NCBI GenBank assembly: GCA_964400725.1
Contig: CAYNVS010000015.1
Span: 1-64,000, forward strand
Direction of reading: 5' to 3'
Origin: CAYNVS01 sp964400725
GTDB lineage: Bacteria > Myxococcota_A > SURF-8 > CAYNVS01
DNA: 64,000 nucleotides
Position numbers and translations under genes: made by a program. Positions 16,186 through 24,531 of this stretch are shown here, in pieces. The number at the start of each line of letters is the position of its first letter. Position 1 is the first letter of the stretch. Below the pieces are notes generated by a model, which worked only from the letters and a program-made list of their open reading frames with translations, was not told where the DNA came from and searched no databases.

Positions 16186-18102
16186 TTATTGCTTGTGTTT
16201 AAAGTCCGCGTCGATAACGTCGTCCTGATTAGGCGCCGAACCGCCGTTGCCTCCGTTAAAGCCTTGCTGAGCTCCCGCCGCCTGTTCGTAGTTAGAGCTG
16301 GCTTTGGCGTACGCCTTTTGGCTGATATTGTGCGCGGCCTGCTCCAGCTCGCCCATCAGCCGCTTCAGCTCATCCGAGTCGGCGTCGCGCTTGACAGCGT
16401 CTCTCAGTTTCGTAATGGCCGTCTCCATGGCGGTTTTATCCGCGGGTTCGACGATGTTGGCGAACTCTTTAAGCTGCTTTTCCGCCTGATAAGCAAGCTG
16501 GTCGGCGCGGTTGCGGGCGTCTATTTTCTCCTGACGCTTTTTATCTTCTTCGGCGTATTTAGCGGCGTCGTTCACCATGCGGTTGACTTCGTTCTTATCA
16601 AGGTTGGATGAGCCGGTGATGCGAATCTGCTGGCTCTTTTGCGTCGCTTTGTCCTTCGCGCTTACGGTTAAAATTCCGTTGGCGTCGATATCGAAGGCGA
16701 CTTCGATTTGAGGCACTCCGCGCGGCGCGGGCGGAATTCCTTCGAGGTTGAACTCGCCCAGCAGTCTGTTCTCGCGCGCTATCGGACGCTCGCCTTGGTA
16801 AACTTTAATAGTTACCGCGGGCTGATTGTCGTCCGCTGTGGAGAACGTCTCGCTGCGCTTGGTCGGTATCGTAGTATTGCGCTCGATTATCTTGGTAAAA
16901 ACTCCGCCCAGCGTTTCGATGCCTAGCGAAAGAGGGGTAACGTCGAGCAGCAACACGTCGCGGACTTCGCCCTTTATAATTCCGGCCTGAACGGCGGCGC
17001 CCATGGCAACGACTTCGTCAGGGTTGACCGATTGGTTCGGTTCCTTGCCTCCGGTAAGCTGTTTCACCAGCCGCACAACCGCCGGAATGCGCGTGCTTCC
17101 GCCGACTAGTATTACTTCGTCTATGTCGGATGGAGACATTTTTGCGTCGGCTAAAGCCTGCTGAACAGGACCGAGGCAGCGCTGAACGAGGTCGCCGGTA
17201 AGCTCGTCAAACTTTGCGCGGGTGATGCGGATCTCCAAATGCTTCGGGCCGTTCTGATCGGCGGTGATAAACGGAAGGCTGACCGTCGTCTCCAATACGT
17301 TAGAAAGCTCGCATTTGGCCTTTTCGCAAGCCTCAAACAAACGCTGCAAAGCCTGCGGATCGCTGCGAAGGTCGATGCCGTTTGCGCGTTTGAACTCATC
17401 GGCTACGTAATCGACCAGACGCTTGTCGAAATCGTCGCCGCCAAGGTGCGTGTCTCCGTTGGTGCTCTTTACTTCTACCACGTTGTCGCCGACTTCGAGG
17501 ATGGAAACGTCGAACGTTCCGCCGCCCAAGTCGAAGACAAGAACGGTCTCGTCTTTCTTTTTGTCCATGCCGTATGCGAGCGCCGCCGCCGTGGGCTCGT
17601 TTATGATGCGCAGCACGTTGAGACCGGCTATCTGTCCGGCGTCCTTGGTCGCCTGCCGCTGAGCGTCGTTGAAATAGGCGGGAACGGTTATTACGACGTC
17701 TTTAATTTCCTCGCCGAGATATTTGCTCGCGTCCTGCACCAGCTTGCGCAGAACCTTGGAGGAAATTTCCTCCGGCGCGACGAGCTTGTCGTATATATCA
17801 AAACGAACCGCGTCGTTCGTTCCGCGTTTGACAGAGTAACTTACGCTTTTCATTTCGGCGGTAACTTCGTCGTACTTACGGCCGATAAAACGCTTCGCGC
17901 TGTAAATTGTGTTTTTCGGGTTTAAAATCGCCTGACGTTTGGCTATCTGCCCGACTAGTATCTCGCCGTCTTTAGCGAAACCGACCACAGACGGAGTGGT
18001 GCGGAAGCCTTCAGCGTTGGCGATGACCGTTGGACGGTCGTTTTCCATTACCGCGATTACCGAGTTTGTAGTTCCTAAATCAATTCCGACGGTTTTTGGC
18101 AT
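16186..18102 (-). CDS. dnaK: chaperone DnaK (Hsp70)
   Basis: ATP-dependent chaperone that holds exposed hydrophobic peptide segments and works with DnaJ and GrpE. The 638 residues begin MPKTVGIDLGTTNSVIAV and contain the ATPase signatures (VFDLGGGTFDVSIL, ILVGGSTRIPAV), the linker RDVLLLDVTPLSLGI, the substrate-binding domain and a lid ending with DDVIDADF. The ATG at 18102 has a perfect SD AGGAGG (complement of 18108-18113), so this start is chosen over the in-frame TTG at 18150, which has its own SD. dnaJ and grpE are not in the window, so the gene stands alone. A probable promoter with TTGACA lies at 18225-18253 and a structured leader precedes the gene. Confidence 0.97.
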   Translation of the reverse strand: MPKTVGIDLGTTNSVIAVMENDRPTVIANAEGFRTTPSVVGFAKDGEILVGQIAKRQAILNPKNTIYSAKRFIGRKYDEVTAEMKSVSYSVKRGTNDAVRFDIYDKLVAPEEISSKVLRKLVQDASKYLGEEIKDVVITVPAYFNDAQRQATKDAGQIAGLNVLRIINEPTAAALAYGMDKKKDETVLVFDLGGGTFDVSILEVGDNVVEVKSTNGDTHLGGDDFDKRLVDYVADEFKRANGIDLRSDPQALQRLFEACEKAKCELSNVLETTVSLPFITADQNGPKHLEIRITRAKFDELTGDLVQRCLGPVQQALADAKMSPSDIDEVILVGGSTRIPAVVRLVKQLTGGKEPNQSVNPDEVVAMGAAVQAGIIKGEVRDVLLLDVTPLSLGIETLGGVFTKIIERNTTIPTKRSETFSTADDNQPAVTIKVYQGERPIARENRLLGEFNLEGIPPAPRGVPQIEVAFDIDANGILTVSAKDKATQKSQQIRITGSSNLDKNEVNRMVNDAAKYAEEDKKRQEKIDARNRADQLAYQAEKQLKEFANIVEPADKTAMETAITKLRDAVKRDADSDELKRLMGELEQAAHNISQKAYAKASSNYEQAAGAQQGFNGGNGGSAPNQDDVIDADFKHKQ

Positions 18103-18147
18103 AGCTGCCTCCTGATAACAATATGCCTTAAAGTTATTGTTAGTTCT

Positions 18148-18168
18148 CAATTCCCCTCCTGCGAGGGG
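18148..18168 (-). promoter_or_regulatory. hairpin sequestering an alternative dnaK SD
   Basis: On the minus-strand RNA, CCCCUC (18168-18163) pairs with GAGGGG (18158-18153) around a GCAG loop. The GAGGGG arm overlaps the SD AGGAGGGG of the TTG at 18150, which opens a frame fused to dnaK with 16 extra residues. The hairpin would hide that SD at low temperature. Confidence 0.45.
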
Positions 18169-18224
18169 CGTTCAAAGGTTTCGGCCTCGCGTCTTTCCTG
18201 CGCGACGCCTCAATCTTCAGTTGG

Positions 18225-18253
18225 AAAATTAAATCTTGCAATGAGATTGTCAA
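18225..18253 (-). promoter_or_regulatory. probable promoter of dnaK
   Basis: On the minus strand a perfect TTGACA (complement of 18248-18253) is followed after 17 bases by AATTTT (complement of 18225-18230), a weak -10. It lies about 120 bases upstream of the dnaK start. Confidence 0.5.
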
Positions 18254-18489
18254 GGCTTTTCCGCCGCGTTTCGCAACAATATGTCGGCAAAAAACGCTCC
18301 TAAATTTAAAACTTTAAAGCAAGCGCCCCGACTAACCCATAGTTTCAAGCTAAAAATTTATTATCGGAAGGAATCGGCAAATACCGCGGTCAAAAATTTA
18401 ACTCTCAATAATTCTTCTTAGCGGCGCGTTCTTAGCCCGACTGCATTCAGCGAAGTTCACGCCTTCGGCTTAAAAGTCCAGCCGCCCGC

Positions 18490-18813
18490 TCAATCGAGGT
18501 GGAAAACCTCTTCCAATTCAAGCATCCCTTCGTCTGGGCGTTTGCCGTCCAAAGCCTCAAAGAACGGCGCCATAGACGCCTGCCACTTTGAGTTTATTTC
18601 TTCTTTTTCCATTCCGGCCAGCGACGCCGCAAAATCTTTTTCAGCTTCGAAATAGCCGAAAAGCAGTCCGTCGCCGCGGAGAAAAAGCGAATAATTACGC
18701 CAGCCCGTCCGGCGCAGAGCGTCGAGCATTTCCGGCCAGACTTCCTTGTGGCGCGCCTTGTATTCGTCCAGTTTGTCCGCCTTGACTTTCAGCAAAAAGC
18801 CCACGCGCTTCAT
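18490..18813 (-). CDS. RhaM-like (L-rhamnose mutarotase family) protein
   Basis: A 107-residue protein of the L-rhamnose mutarotase fold, a dimeric ferredoxin-like barrel. The pattern MKRVGFLLKVKADKLDEYKARHKEVWPEMLDALRRTGWRNYSL and the later LFGYFEAEKDF match the family, with the conserved histidine in KARHKEVWPE and tryptophan in SKWQ. The family interconverts sugar anomers. It is 12 bases downstream of a TonB-dependent receptor gene on the same strand and so probably cotranscribed. No rhamnose catabolic genes are nearby, so the substrate is open. Confidence 0.85.
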   Translation of the reverse strand: MKRVGFLLKVKADKLDEYKARHKEVWPEMLDALRRTGWRNYSLFLRGDGLLFGYFEAEKDFAASLAGMEKEEINSKWQASMAPFFEALDGKRPDEGMLELEEVFHLD

Positions 18814-18825
18814 CGGCGCCGCCTC

Positions 18826-21800
18826 TTAAAACTTTCCTCGGACGAACAGATACCACGAAGCCGGAAGCACTTCGCCGCCGACTATTTTGCCGAACAGGTT
18901 CATGCGCGGGTATTGTATGGTTCGCGGCGAAGAAATCGTTGCGGTCTTTACGTTGCCGAACTCGTCCTTTGAGATGGAGAAGCCGTATTCAGGCACGTTC
19001 TTCCAAAGCGAATCGAGGTGCAAAAGATCGTAGACGGCAAAGCCGAGCTCCATTTTGCCTTCAAAAAGGGAGTAGCTCGCGTTTACGTTCCAAAGGAAGT
19101 AAGTAGGGATTTTAGTTGCGCCGTAAAGCGTCGGATTGCCCGCGGCGTCCTTGGACGTCTGCGCCAGCGAAACGTCGTACCACTTGCTTTCGTAGGCGTA
19201 AATGCGGTGGTTATAATTTGCCAGGCGCGTTAAGAAGTTTTCGCGCTCGGTCTGCGAAACCAAATGAAAATAGTTGTTGAACGAAATGTTGTACGCCTGA
19301 AGGTTCACGCCCAGGTTGAATTTATGCGCCGGGCTTTCGGTTTCAATCGTCGTAACGTCCGACAGTTTAACGTCTTCCAGCTTGATTCGGGCGTAGCCGT
19401 TGTCGTCGCTCCAATCGCGGTTCTGCGCCTTTACGTAGCTCTTTCTGACTTCATCCGGGTTTGTTACCATAATTTTTTGGTAGGAATAGTTGGCCATGAC
19501 TTTAATCCAGCTGAAAAGCTGCCACTTGGCCTCAAGCTCGAAACCGGTCGCGTAAGCGTTTATGTTGTTGGAGAAAGAGAAAATGTCGTAGGTTCTTCCC
19601 GCGCCGTAGTCCAGCCTGTTGTTGCCGTTGAGAATATAATCGACAAGGTAGTCGGTGCGGCCTTGGAAAAGTATGAGGTTGTTGACGACGCTGAAAAAGA
19701 CGTCGGCGTTGAAGACTAGCGAATCCTTTAAAAATCCGCCGGAGTAGCCCATTTCAACGGAGTACATTTCCTCGGCGTCGGCTTTGCTGTTTCCTTTAAA
19801 AACTAAGCCGCGCCTCTGTTTGGTGTTGATGACCGAAGAGAGCATCCAGCTCGGAACGCCCGAAGCGAGCAGCTCCTCTTTGATGGGCTGGTACGGATTG
19901 AGCACCGGAACCTGCATGTACGACTCGAAATAGGCCGGATTGCGGAACGCCATGCCGAAGCTGAGACGTAGCGCGTGTTCGTCGTTGAAGCTGTAAACCA
20001 GCGCCGCTCTCGGCGAAAGGTGCCACTTCGGCGGAATCTTCGAGCCGGTCGTCGGATATTTTGCCAGCTGGGTAAATTCCAGGCAGTTGCCGTTCGCGTC
20101 GATTTTTCCCTCGACGCACTTAGACGGATACAACGTGTCGGCGTCGTCAGGGCTCGTCGTCTTCGCCTCGTTCTCGTCTATCATTTCTATATCGCCGCGC
20201 AGACCGGTGTTAATTGTAAACGAGCCGCCGAACAGTTTCAGCTCATTTTGCGCGTAAAAACCGAGGTAATTAATCATGGTGCTGGGATCTACCAGCTTGG
20301 GCGAATTGAAATTTATGAGTCTGTATTCAAGGCCGGTAATGACGCGGCTGTCCTTCCAATACGGAATTGTGTACTGCAGTTCGAGGTCGAAAGTGTGGCC
20401 GACGCTGTTGATGCTTATTTCCTCGCTCTCGCCGATTAACTGCGTTACCGGCACCGTAAACGCCTCGCCCGACTGGCCGAAATCCGCCGGGTTTACCGTA
20501 AGCGAATCGGGGATGGGGAAACCCATGTTGAGCCTGATGTCCATCATCGTCCAATAAGCCTGAGCGCGCAGCCCTTTCCATTCGGCGTTCAGCTTTACGT
20601 AGCCTTGCGTGGCGTCGGGCTGTATCGGACCGACGAGCGAATAAATATGGTCGAGTTTGCCTTTGAGCGCGCCCGCGTTGAGGCTAAGTTTTAGGCCGAT
20701 TGAAGAAATAGTCGTCTGCGCGGTGAAGTTGCCTTTAATCGACTCCGTCGCGAACGTGCTCTTATCGTCGTACAAGTAGGAACGCATGTAAGAAGTGGAG
20801 AGCTTGAAGCCGATGTTGCCGCTCGTGCCGCCCGCCACCGCCGAGCCTTGGAAGCCGTAACGGCCGTAGTGCAGGCTGTAAATCGCGCCTCCGGCCAAAT
20901 CTTCGGGCGAATAGGTAATAATGTCGATAACTCCCGCGAAGGCGTTCGCGCCGTACAGCGACGAGCCAGGACCGCGGATGATTTCGATTTTTTTAATTTC
21001 GTCGTTGGTAATCGGCAAAGCCTCCCAGAAAGTAATTCCGAAAACGTCTATGTAAACCGAGCGTCCGTCAACGAGCACCAGCAGCTTATTGGAGCCTTCG
21101 CGGTTGAAGCCGCGTATTGAAAGATTGTAGTCGGAGTGAGAAATTACCATGAAGTCCATGCCCGGCACCATGCGCAGTATGTCGGCGATGTGCATCGAGC
21201 CGTAGTTTCTAATGTCGTTGGCGGTTAAAACCGTCATGGCGGACGGAGACTCGCGCAGTTTTAATTTTCCGCCCTTGCTCGCCGCGGTAACTTCCTCGGA
21301 GCCGCCCAGCAGCTTGAACTCCTTCTGCATTATGTCTTCGTAGGTCGGTATTTCGCCGGCGCTTTTATCGTCCGCCGCGGAGGTTTGTTTTTTATCCTGC
21401 TTCTTGTTTGTTTTTCCGCCGTCGCCGCCTTTGCCGTCTTCCTTCTGATCTTTCTGTTCTCCTTGACTCTTATCGCCCCATCCCGCGATTTTCGCGTCTT
21501 CGGTCATTTCGACCTTTTCCTTGGATAATGGCTTGCATACCGGCGAAAGCTGCGATCCGTAAACCTCGTGCTTTTTGCCGGAGCTGTCTATCGCCAGAAC
21601 GTAATACTCAAGTCCCACGCCGTTTTTCTGCTCGGAAAAAAATTCTACTTTGTCTTCCGGCGCCTGAGGAATTTCTCCCGACCATAGTATCGCGTTCTTT
21701 TCGTCCTGCTCTAGCATCACGAAGCGGTTGAACTCGTTCTCGATGTGATAGCGGTAGTAAATAATTATAGAAACAACCGGTTTGCCGGATGGAAGAGACT

Positions 21801-21996
21801 GCGTGAGCTTGACTTTTACGCCGATGTCGTCGGTAAAAGTCGGCTCCGACGGCGAGAGCGTGATTTGCGATTTAGGCTTTTTGGGCGCGAGAGTTTCAGG
21901 GTCGCACGGCCCTTCGGCGCGCGCCGTAGAAACGAACGAAACCGCAACCGCCGCCGCTAACAAGAAAGCCGATATTAATATATTTCTTTTCATCAT
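18826..21996 (-). CDS. TonB-dependent outer membrane receptor with N-terminal extension
   Basis: An outer-membrane transporter driven by TonB, 1056 aa from the chosen start. A signal peptide (MKRNILISAFLLAAAVAVSF, ending ARA) leads into an Ig-like region of about 110 residues (SQITLSPSEPTFTDD to YVLAIDSSGKKHEVYG) and a Lys/Asp/Gly-rich linker of about 40 residues. Then come the plug (SAMTVLTANDIRNYGSMHIADILRMVPGMDF to IRGPGSSLYGANAFAGVIDIIT) and a long beta-barrel ending in phenylalanine. Two adjacent ATGs (21996, 21993) follow an AGGGAGAAA SD; the first is used. Upstream in-frame ATG adds 12 charged residues before the signal peptide and was rejected. The receptor is followed 12 bases on by the RhaM-like gene, suggesting a sugar-related ligand. 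The Ig-like domain before the plug is uncommon. Confidence 0.9.
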   Translation of the reverse strand: MMKRNILISAFLLAAAVAVSFVSTARAEGPCDPETLAPKKPKSQITLSPSEPTFTDDIGVKVKLTQSLPSGKPVVSIIIYYRYHIENEFNRFVMLEQDEKNAILWSGEIPQAPEDKVEFFSEQKNGVGLEYYVLAIDSSGKKHEVYGSQLSPVCKPLSKEKVEMTEDAKIAGWGDKSQGEQKDQKEDGKGGDGGKTNKKQDKKQTSAADDKSAGEIPTYEDIMQKEFKLLGGSEEVTAASKGGKLKLRESPSAMTVLTANDIRNYGSMHIADILRMVPGMDFMVISHSDYNLSIRGFNREGSNKLLVLVDGRSVYIDVFGITFWEALPITNDEIKKIEIIRGPGSSLYGANAFAGVIDIITYSPEDLAGGAIYSLHYGRYGFQGSAVAGGTSGNIGFKLSTSYMRSYLYDDKSTFATESIKGNFTAQTTISSIGLKLSLNAGALKGKLDHIYSLVGPIQPDATQGYVKLNAEWKGLRAQAYWTMMDIRLNMGFPIPDSLTVNPADFGQSGEAFTVPVTQLIGESEEISINSVGHTFDLELQYTIPYWKDSRVITGLEYRLINFNSPKLVDPSTMINYLGFYAQNELKLFGGSFTINTGLRGDIEMIDENEAKTTSPDDADTLYPSKCVEGKIDANGNCLEFTQLAKYPTTGSKIPPKWHLSPRAALVYSFNDEHALRLSFGMAFRNPAYFESYMQVPVLNPYQPIKEELLASGVPSWMLSSVINTKQRRGLVFKGNSKADAEEMYSVEMGYSGGFLKDSLVFNADVFFSVVNNLILFQGRTDYLVDYILNGNNRLDYGAGRTYDIFSFSNNINAYATGFELEAKWQLFSWIKVMANYSYQKIMVTNPDEVRKSYVKAQNRDWSDDNGYARIKLEDVKLSDVTTIETESPAHKFNLGVNLQAYNISFNNYFHLVSQTERENFLTRLANYNHRIYAYESKWYDVSLAQTSKDAAGNPTLYGATKIPTYFLWNVNASYSLFEGKMELGFAVYDLLHLDSLWKNVPEYGFSISKDEFGNVKTATISSPRTIQYPRMNLFGKIVGGEVLPASWYLFVRGKF

Positions 21997-22303
21997 TTTC
22001 TCCCTATCGCGACTTGCTACGAAGCGGGTCAAACAACCGCTATAATTTTCTTATCACAAATCCGCGCCGCTGCAAAGTTTAACTGCATATTTCTATTATG
22101 AAATGTTAGTCCGCGTCTTTTGTTTTAAACGCAGGCGAAAACCCCAATAAATTTCTTTTAATCCGCGCGGTTGTCCTGTCGAAGATTTAAGATTGAACGC
22201 CACTCTCGGCAAAGCGCCAAAACGGCTATTGCAAGCCGCAAAATCATCCTCGTCATAAGGTAGTCCTTTCTTTTCGCCGGATAAACTAATTCATGCGACA
22301 GGC
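21997..22303. other. intergenic region upstream of the TonB receptor
   Basis: Apart from the small frame at 22158-22256, this gap holds a short inverted repeat ATTTC-N6-GAAAT near 22085-22100 that could be a regulatory site for the receptor gene. No convincing -35/-10 pair was found. Confidence 0.4.
22158..22256 (-). CDS. possible 32-residue small protein
   Basis: Between the GT2 gene and the TonB receptor gene, an ATG at 22256 with AAAGGA seven bases upstream opens 32 codons. The product begins with a short hydrophobic stretch (MTRMILRLAIAVLAL) and ends with a charged tail. No similarity is recognised and the frame could be chance or a decayed gene end. Confidence 0.25.
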   Translation of the reverse strand: MTRMILRLAIAVLALCREWRSILNLRQDNRAD

Positions 22304-23317
22304 TCAAGGCGCGCCGTTCTGAGCCGCGGGCAGTACGGCGTCCACCCTTCGCACAACCGACCCCGACGCAAATAAGCCGTGCTTTATTACGTAAAGCGGC
22401 AGAAGCGTTGCAATTAGGAAGAACGCGAAAAATTTTTTCCAAACCGGAAAACCAGCGTTGTCGCCGTCCCACAGGCATTCCCACATCATAACTAAAATCC
22501 TCGCGAGGAAAAGCGGATATAACAGCCAGAAGCGGAGGGGGAAGTAATGCGCCACTACGCCGTGAAAGTATATTATGCGGTTGCGGAATTCCTTTAAATA
22601 CCAGCGAGCTTCGTACCGGCGGCTAAGTCCGCCGTCGAGAGCCATTCTGCGCCATATCGGAGCCGACGGATCGAAGACGAAATATTCCCACGGCTTCTTT
22701 ATTTTCTCGAACTTGAAAAAGACCGGCATTTCCTCGCCGAACGGAACGCCCTCGTCGAAACCGCCCGCGCGCTCGAAAACGCTTCGCCGCAGCGAGCCGT
22801 TGTTAAACGTTAAAAATTTAATGCCGATTTTCCGTTTATCGCACTTTGCGTAAAGGTAAACGTCTTTATAAAATGTTATCGTAAAAGCCTTGTTGTAAAC
22901 CTCTTCCGGGTTTTGCGGCGGAGGCGCGGGTTCGTCGTTGGGGCACTGGCGGCCGCATACGCCCATGCAGTTGGGGTCGGCGTAATTGGCGGCGTGGGAG
23001 GCTATCCAATTATCGTTTATCGGCAGGTCGTCGTCGTCGATGAACAGCAGCACGTCGCCGCTTGAGGCGCGCACGCCGATGTTGCGGGCTGCGGGCAAGC
23101 CGGTGGGCGCGCCGGTAATAACCTTAATGCGGTCGTCTTTAAGCGCTTCGATTCTACTGACGATTTCATCGTCCTGCGAGTGTTCGACTACGATGATTTC
23201 AAAGTTGTCGTAGTTCTGCCCGCGCAGCCTGCCTAAAAGTTCCATTAGAGATTTCTGCCGATTCATACTAGGAATGATTACTGTAACGAACAAAGCGTTC
23301 TTTTTTCTTTCCAACAT
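22304..23317 (-). CDS. GT2-family glycosyltransferase (copy A)
   Basis: An inverting GT-A glycosyltransferase of 337 aa. The N-terminal domain shows FVTVIIPSMNRQKSL, VVEHSQDDEI and the metal-binding Asp cluster LFIDDDDLP, followed by NNGSLRRSVFERAGGFDEGVPFGEE, the acceptor-side GT2 pattern. The C-terminal 90 residues contain hydrophobic segments (FWLLYPLFLARILVMMW; FAFFLIATLLPLYV) suggesting membrane attachment. It is very similar to the gene at 24532-25515, the likely product of tandem duplication. It belongs to a minus-strand run starting with a flippase-like gene at 26627. Sugar and acceptor are unknown. Confidence 0.87.
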   Translation of the reverse strand: MLERKKNALFVTVIIPSMNRQKSLMELLGRLRGQNYDNFEIIVVEHSQDDEIVSRIEALKDDRIKVITGAPTGLPAARNIGVRASSGDVLLFIDDDDLPINDNWIASHAANYADPNCMGVCGRQCPNDEPAPPPQNPEEVYNKAFTITFYKDVYLYAKCDKRKIGIKFLTFNNGSLRRSVFERAGGFDEGVPFGEEMPVFFKFEKIKKPWEYFVFDPSAPIWRRMALDGGLSRRYEARWYLKEFRNRIIYFHGVVAHYFPLRFWLLYPLFLARILVMMWECLWDGDNAGFPVWKKFFAFFLIATLLPLYVIKHGLFASGSVVRRVDAVLPAAQNGAP

Positions 23318-23379
23318 GCTCTACTTCTTTGAATAAAAAGAAACCGCCATATTTCAGGATGACGTTGATTTAAATGTAA

Positions 23380-24453
23380 TTATAAATTATCAGGAAATTC
23401 CACAGAAAAATGTTTTAGCCAGTTTTCGTCATCGTCTGTATGAGTAAAAGTATGGATTTCTCCTTTTAAAGCGCCATATTTATCGAACTTATAAACGGCA
23501 ACGCCTTCAAATTCTTGGCCGTCATCATACTGTGCATATTCATAGTCAACAAATTGTCCTGTTTCTCCTTCAAAAACATATAATCCAGAGCCTTTAGGTC
23601 CATCGGCGAGCAAAAACAAATAACCGTTCGGAGAAAAATCCCCTCCCTGTACGTAATAAAGCGTTTTTTTATCTACTGCAAACGCTTCCTTGCCCGAATT
23701 ATTAAAAATAGGAAAGTTACCAACAAATTGCGCCGTTGTGCCATCCGCGCTTTCTTCATAAACCTTTAGCGTAACATTATCGTGATCAACAGCATTGGAG
23801 TCCCAAAAAAGATTAAAGGTTGAAGTGAATATTAATTTCTTGTTTAAAGGATGTATTGCAACCCAAGGGGAATGGTAAGTATTATCTTTATCTTTTACTT
23901 CTGGCATAGGAATTTTGTATATAAGGTTAAATTTCATGCTCATATCGAAAATTCCAACTTTTACTAAAATTGCAGGGTCAACTGATTTATTTTTAGATTC
24001 TACAGGTATATATAAGGAAGGAATATTCCCATCTTGTGAAAATGCTATATCGCCCATATGAAAATAATTTTGTCCTAAATTTAATTCGGATAAATCTAAT
24101 TTATAATGTTTTGGGCCATTTTCTTTAGCGCAAAAACCATAATCAAAGTAGCATTCGTTTAACGGCCAATAATATATAACATTTCTGCAAGAAAAAAATG
24201 CGTAAAGCACGCCGAACATTTCACCATAGGCCAGTCCGTTAAGATAGGGGCACCAATCTCTCACGGCTCCGCTGGGATTATTTCCAATATAAGTTAATTC
24301 GCCATATGATTTTGCAGTTGAAACATTATCATAAGGGTTTGTTCCACCGTAATTTTTCCAGAAAGAATTTTTATAGCAAAAGTTAGGACCGGTAAACGCC
24401 GAAAAAAAAACGAATAAAAACATCGGAATAGATGCAAAAATTGCTTTTCTCAT
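23380..24453 (-). CDS. AT-rich gene for an exported protein of unknown function
   Basis: I do not recognise this protein. The ATG at 24453 with SD AGGAG starts a signal peptide (MRKAIFASIPMFLFVFFSAFT); an upstream in-frame start adds 15 residues before it and was rejected. The 357-residue mature part is rich in Tyr, Phe, Asn and Asp and reads like beta-propeller blades (repeats such as LYIPVESKN, LYYVQGGDFSPNGYLFLLADG, GVAVYKFDKYG). Four cysteines lie in the first third. Its base composition is visibly more AT-rich than that of every flanking gene, with T- and A-runs at third positions, which suggests recent acquisition. It sits between two duplicated GT2 genes, in the same orientation. Confidence 0.75.
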   Translation of the reverse strand: MRKAIFASIPMFLFVFFSAFTGPNFCYKNSFWKNYGGTNPYDNVSTAKSYGELTYIGNNPSGAVRDWCPYLNGLAYGEMFGVLYAFFSCRNVIYYWPLNECYFDYGFCAKENGPKHYKLDLSELNLGQNYFHMGDIAFSQDGNIPSLYIPVESKNKSVDPAILVKVGIFDMSMKFNLIYKIPMPEVKDKDNTYHSPWVAIHPLNKKLIFTSTFNLFWDSNAVDHDNVTLKVYEESADGTTAQFVGNFPIFNNSGKEAFAVDKKTLYYVQGGDFSPNGYLFLLADGPKGSGLYVFEGETGQFVDYEYAQYDDGQEFEGVAVYKFDKYGALKGEIHTFTHTDDDENWLKHFSVEFPDNL

Positions 24454-24531
24454 GGCATTCTCCTTTATGAAAAGAATATCTAAATAACGATAAGTCATTT
24501 TAACTATAAATATTTATCTAGTCAAGCCTTC

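Larger units (their letters stand above)
18103..18489. other. dnaK leader and upstream intergenic region
   Basis: This gap carries the dnaK promoter, a structured 5' leader (hairpins near 18153-18168 and 18183-18211) and, farther left to right beyond 18260, AT-rich sequence with no recognised gene or site. No CIRCE element or classical sigma32 promoter was seen. Confidence 0.6.

Noticed and set aside
18103..18489. CIRCE element or sigma32-type promoter before dnaK
   Set aside because: Neither TTAGCACTC-N9-GAGTGCTAA nor CTTGAA with CCCCAT spacing was found; a sigma70-like TTGACA is present instead.
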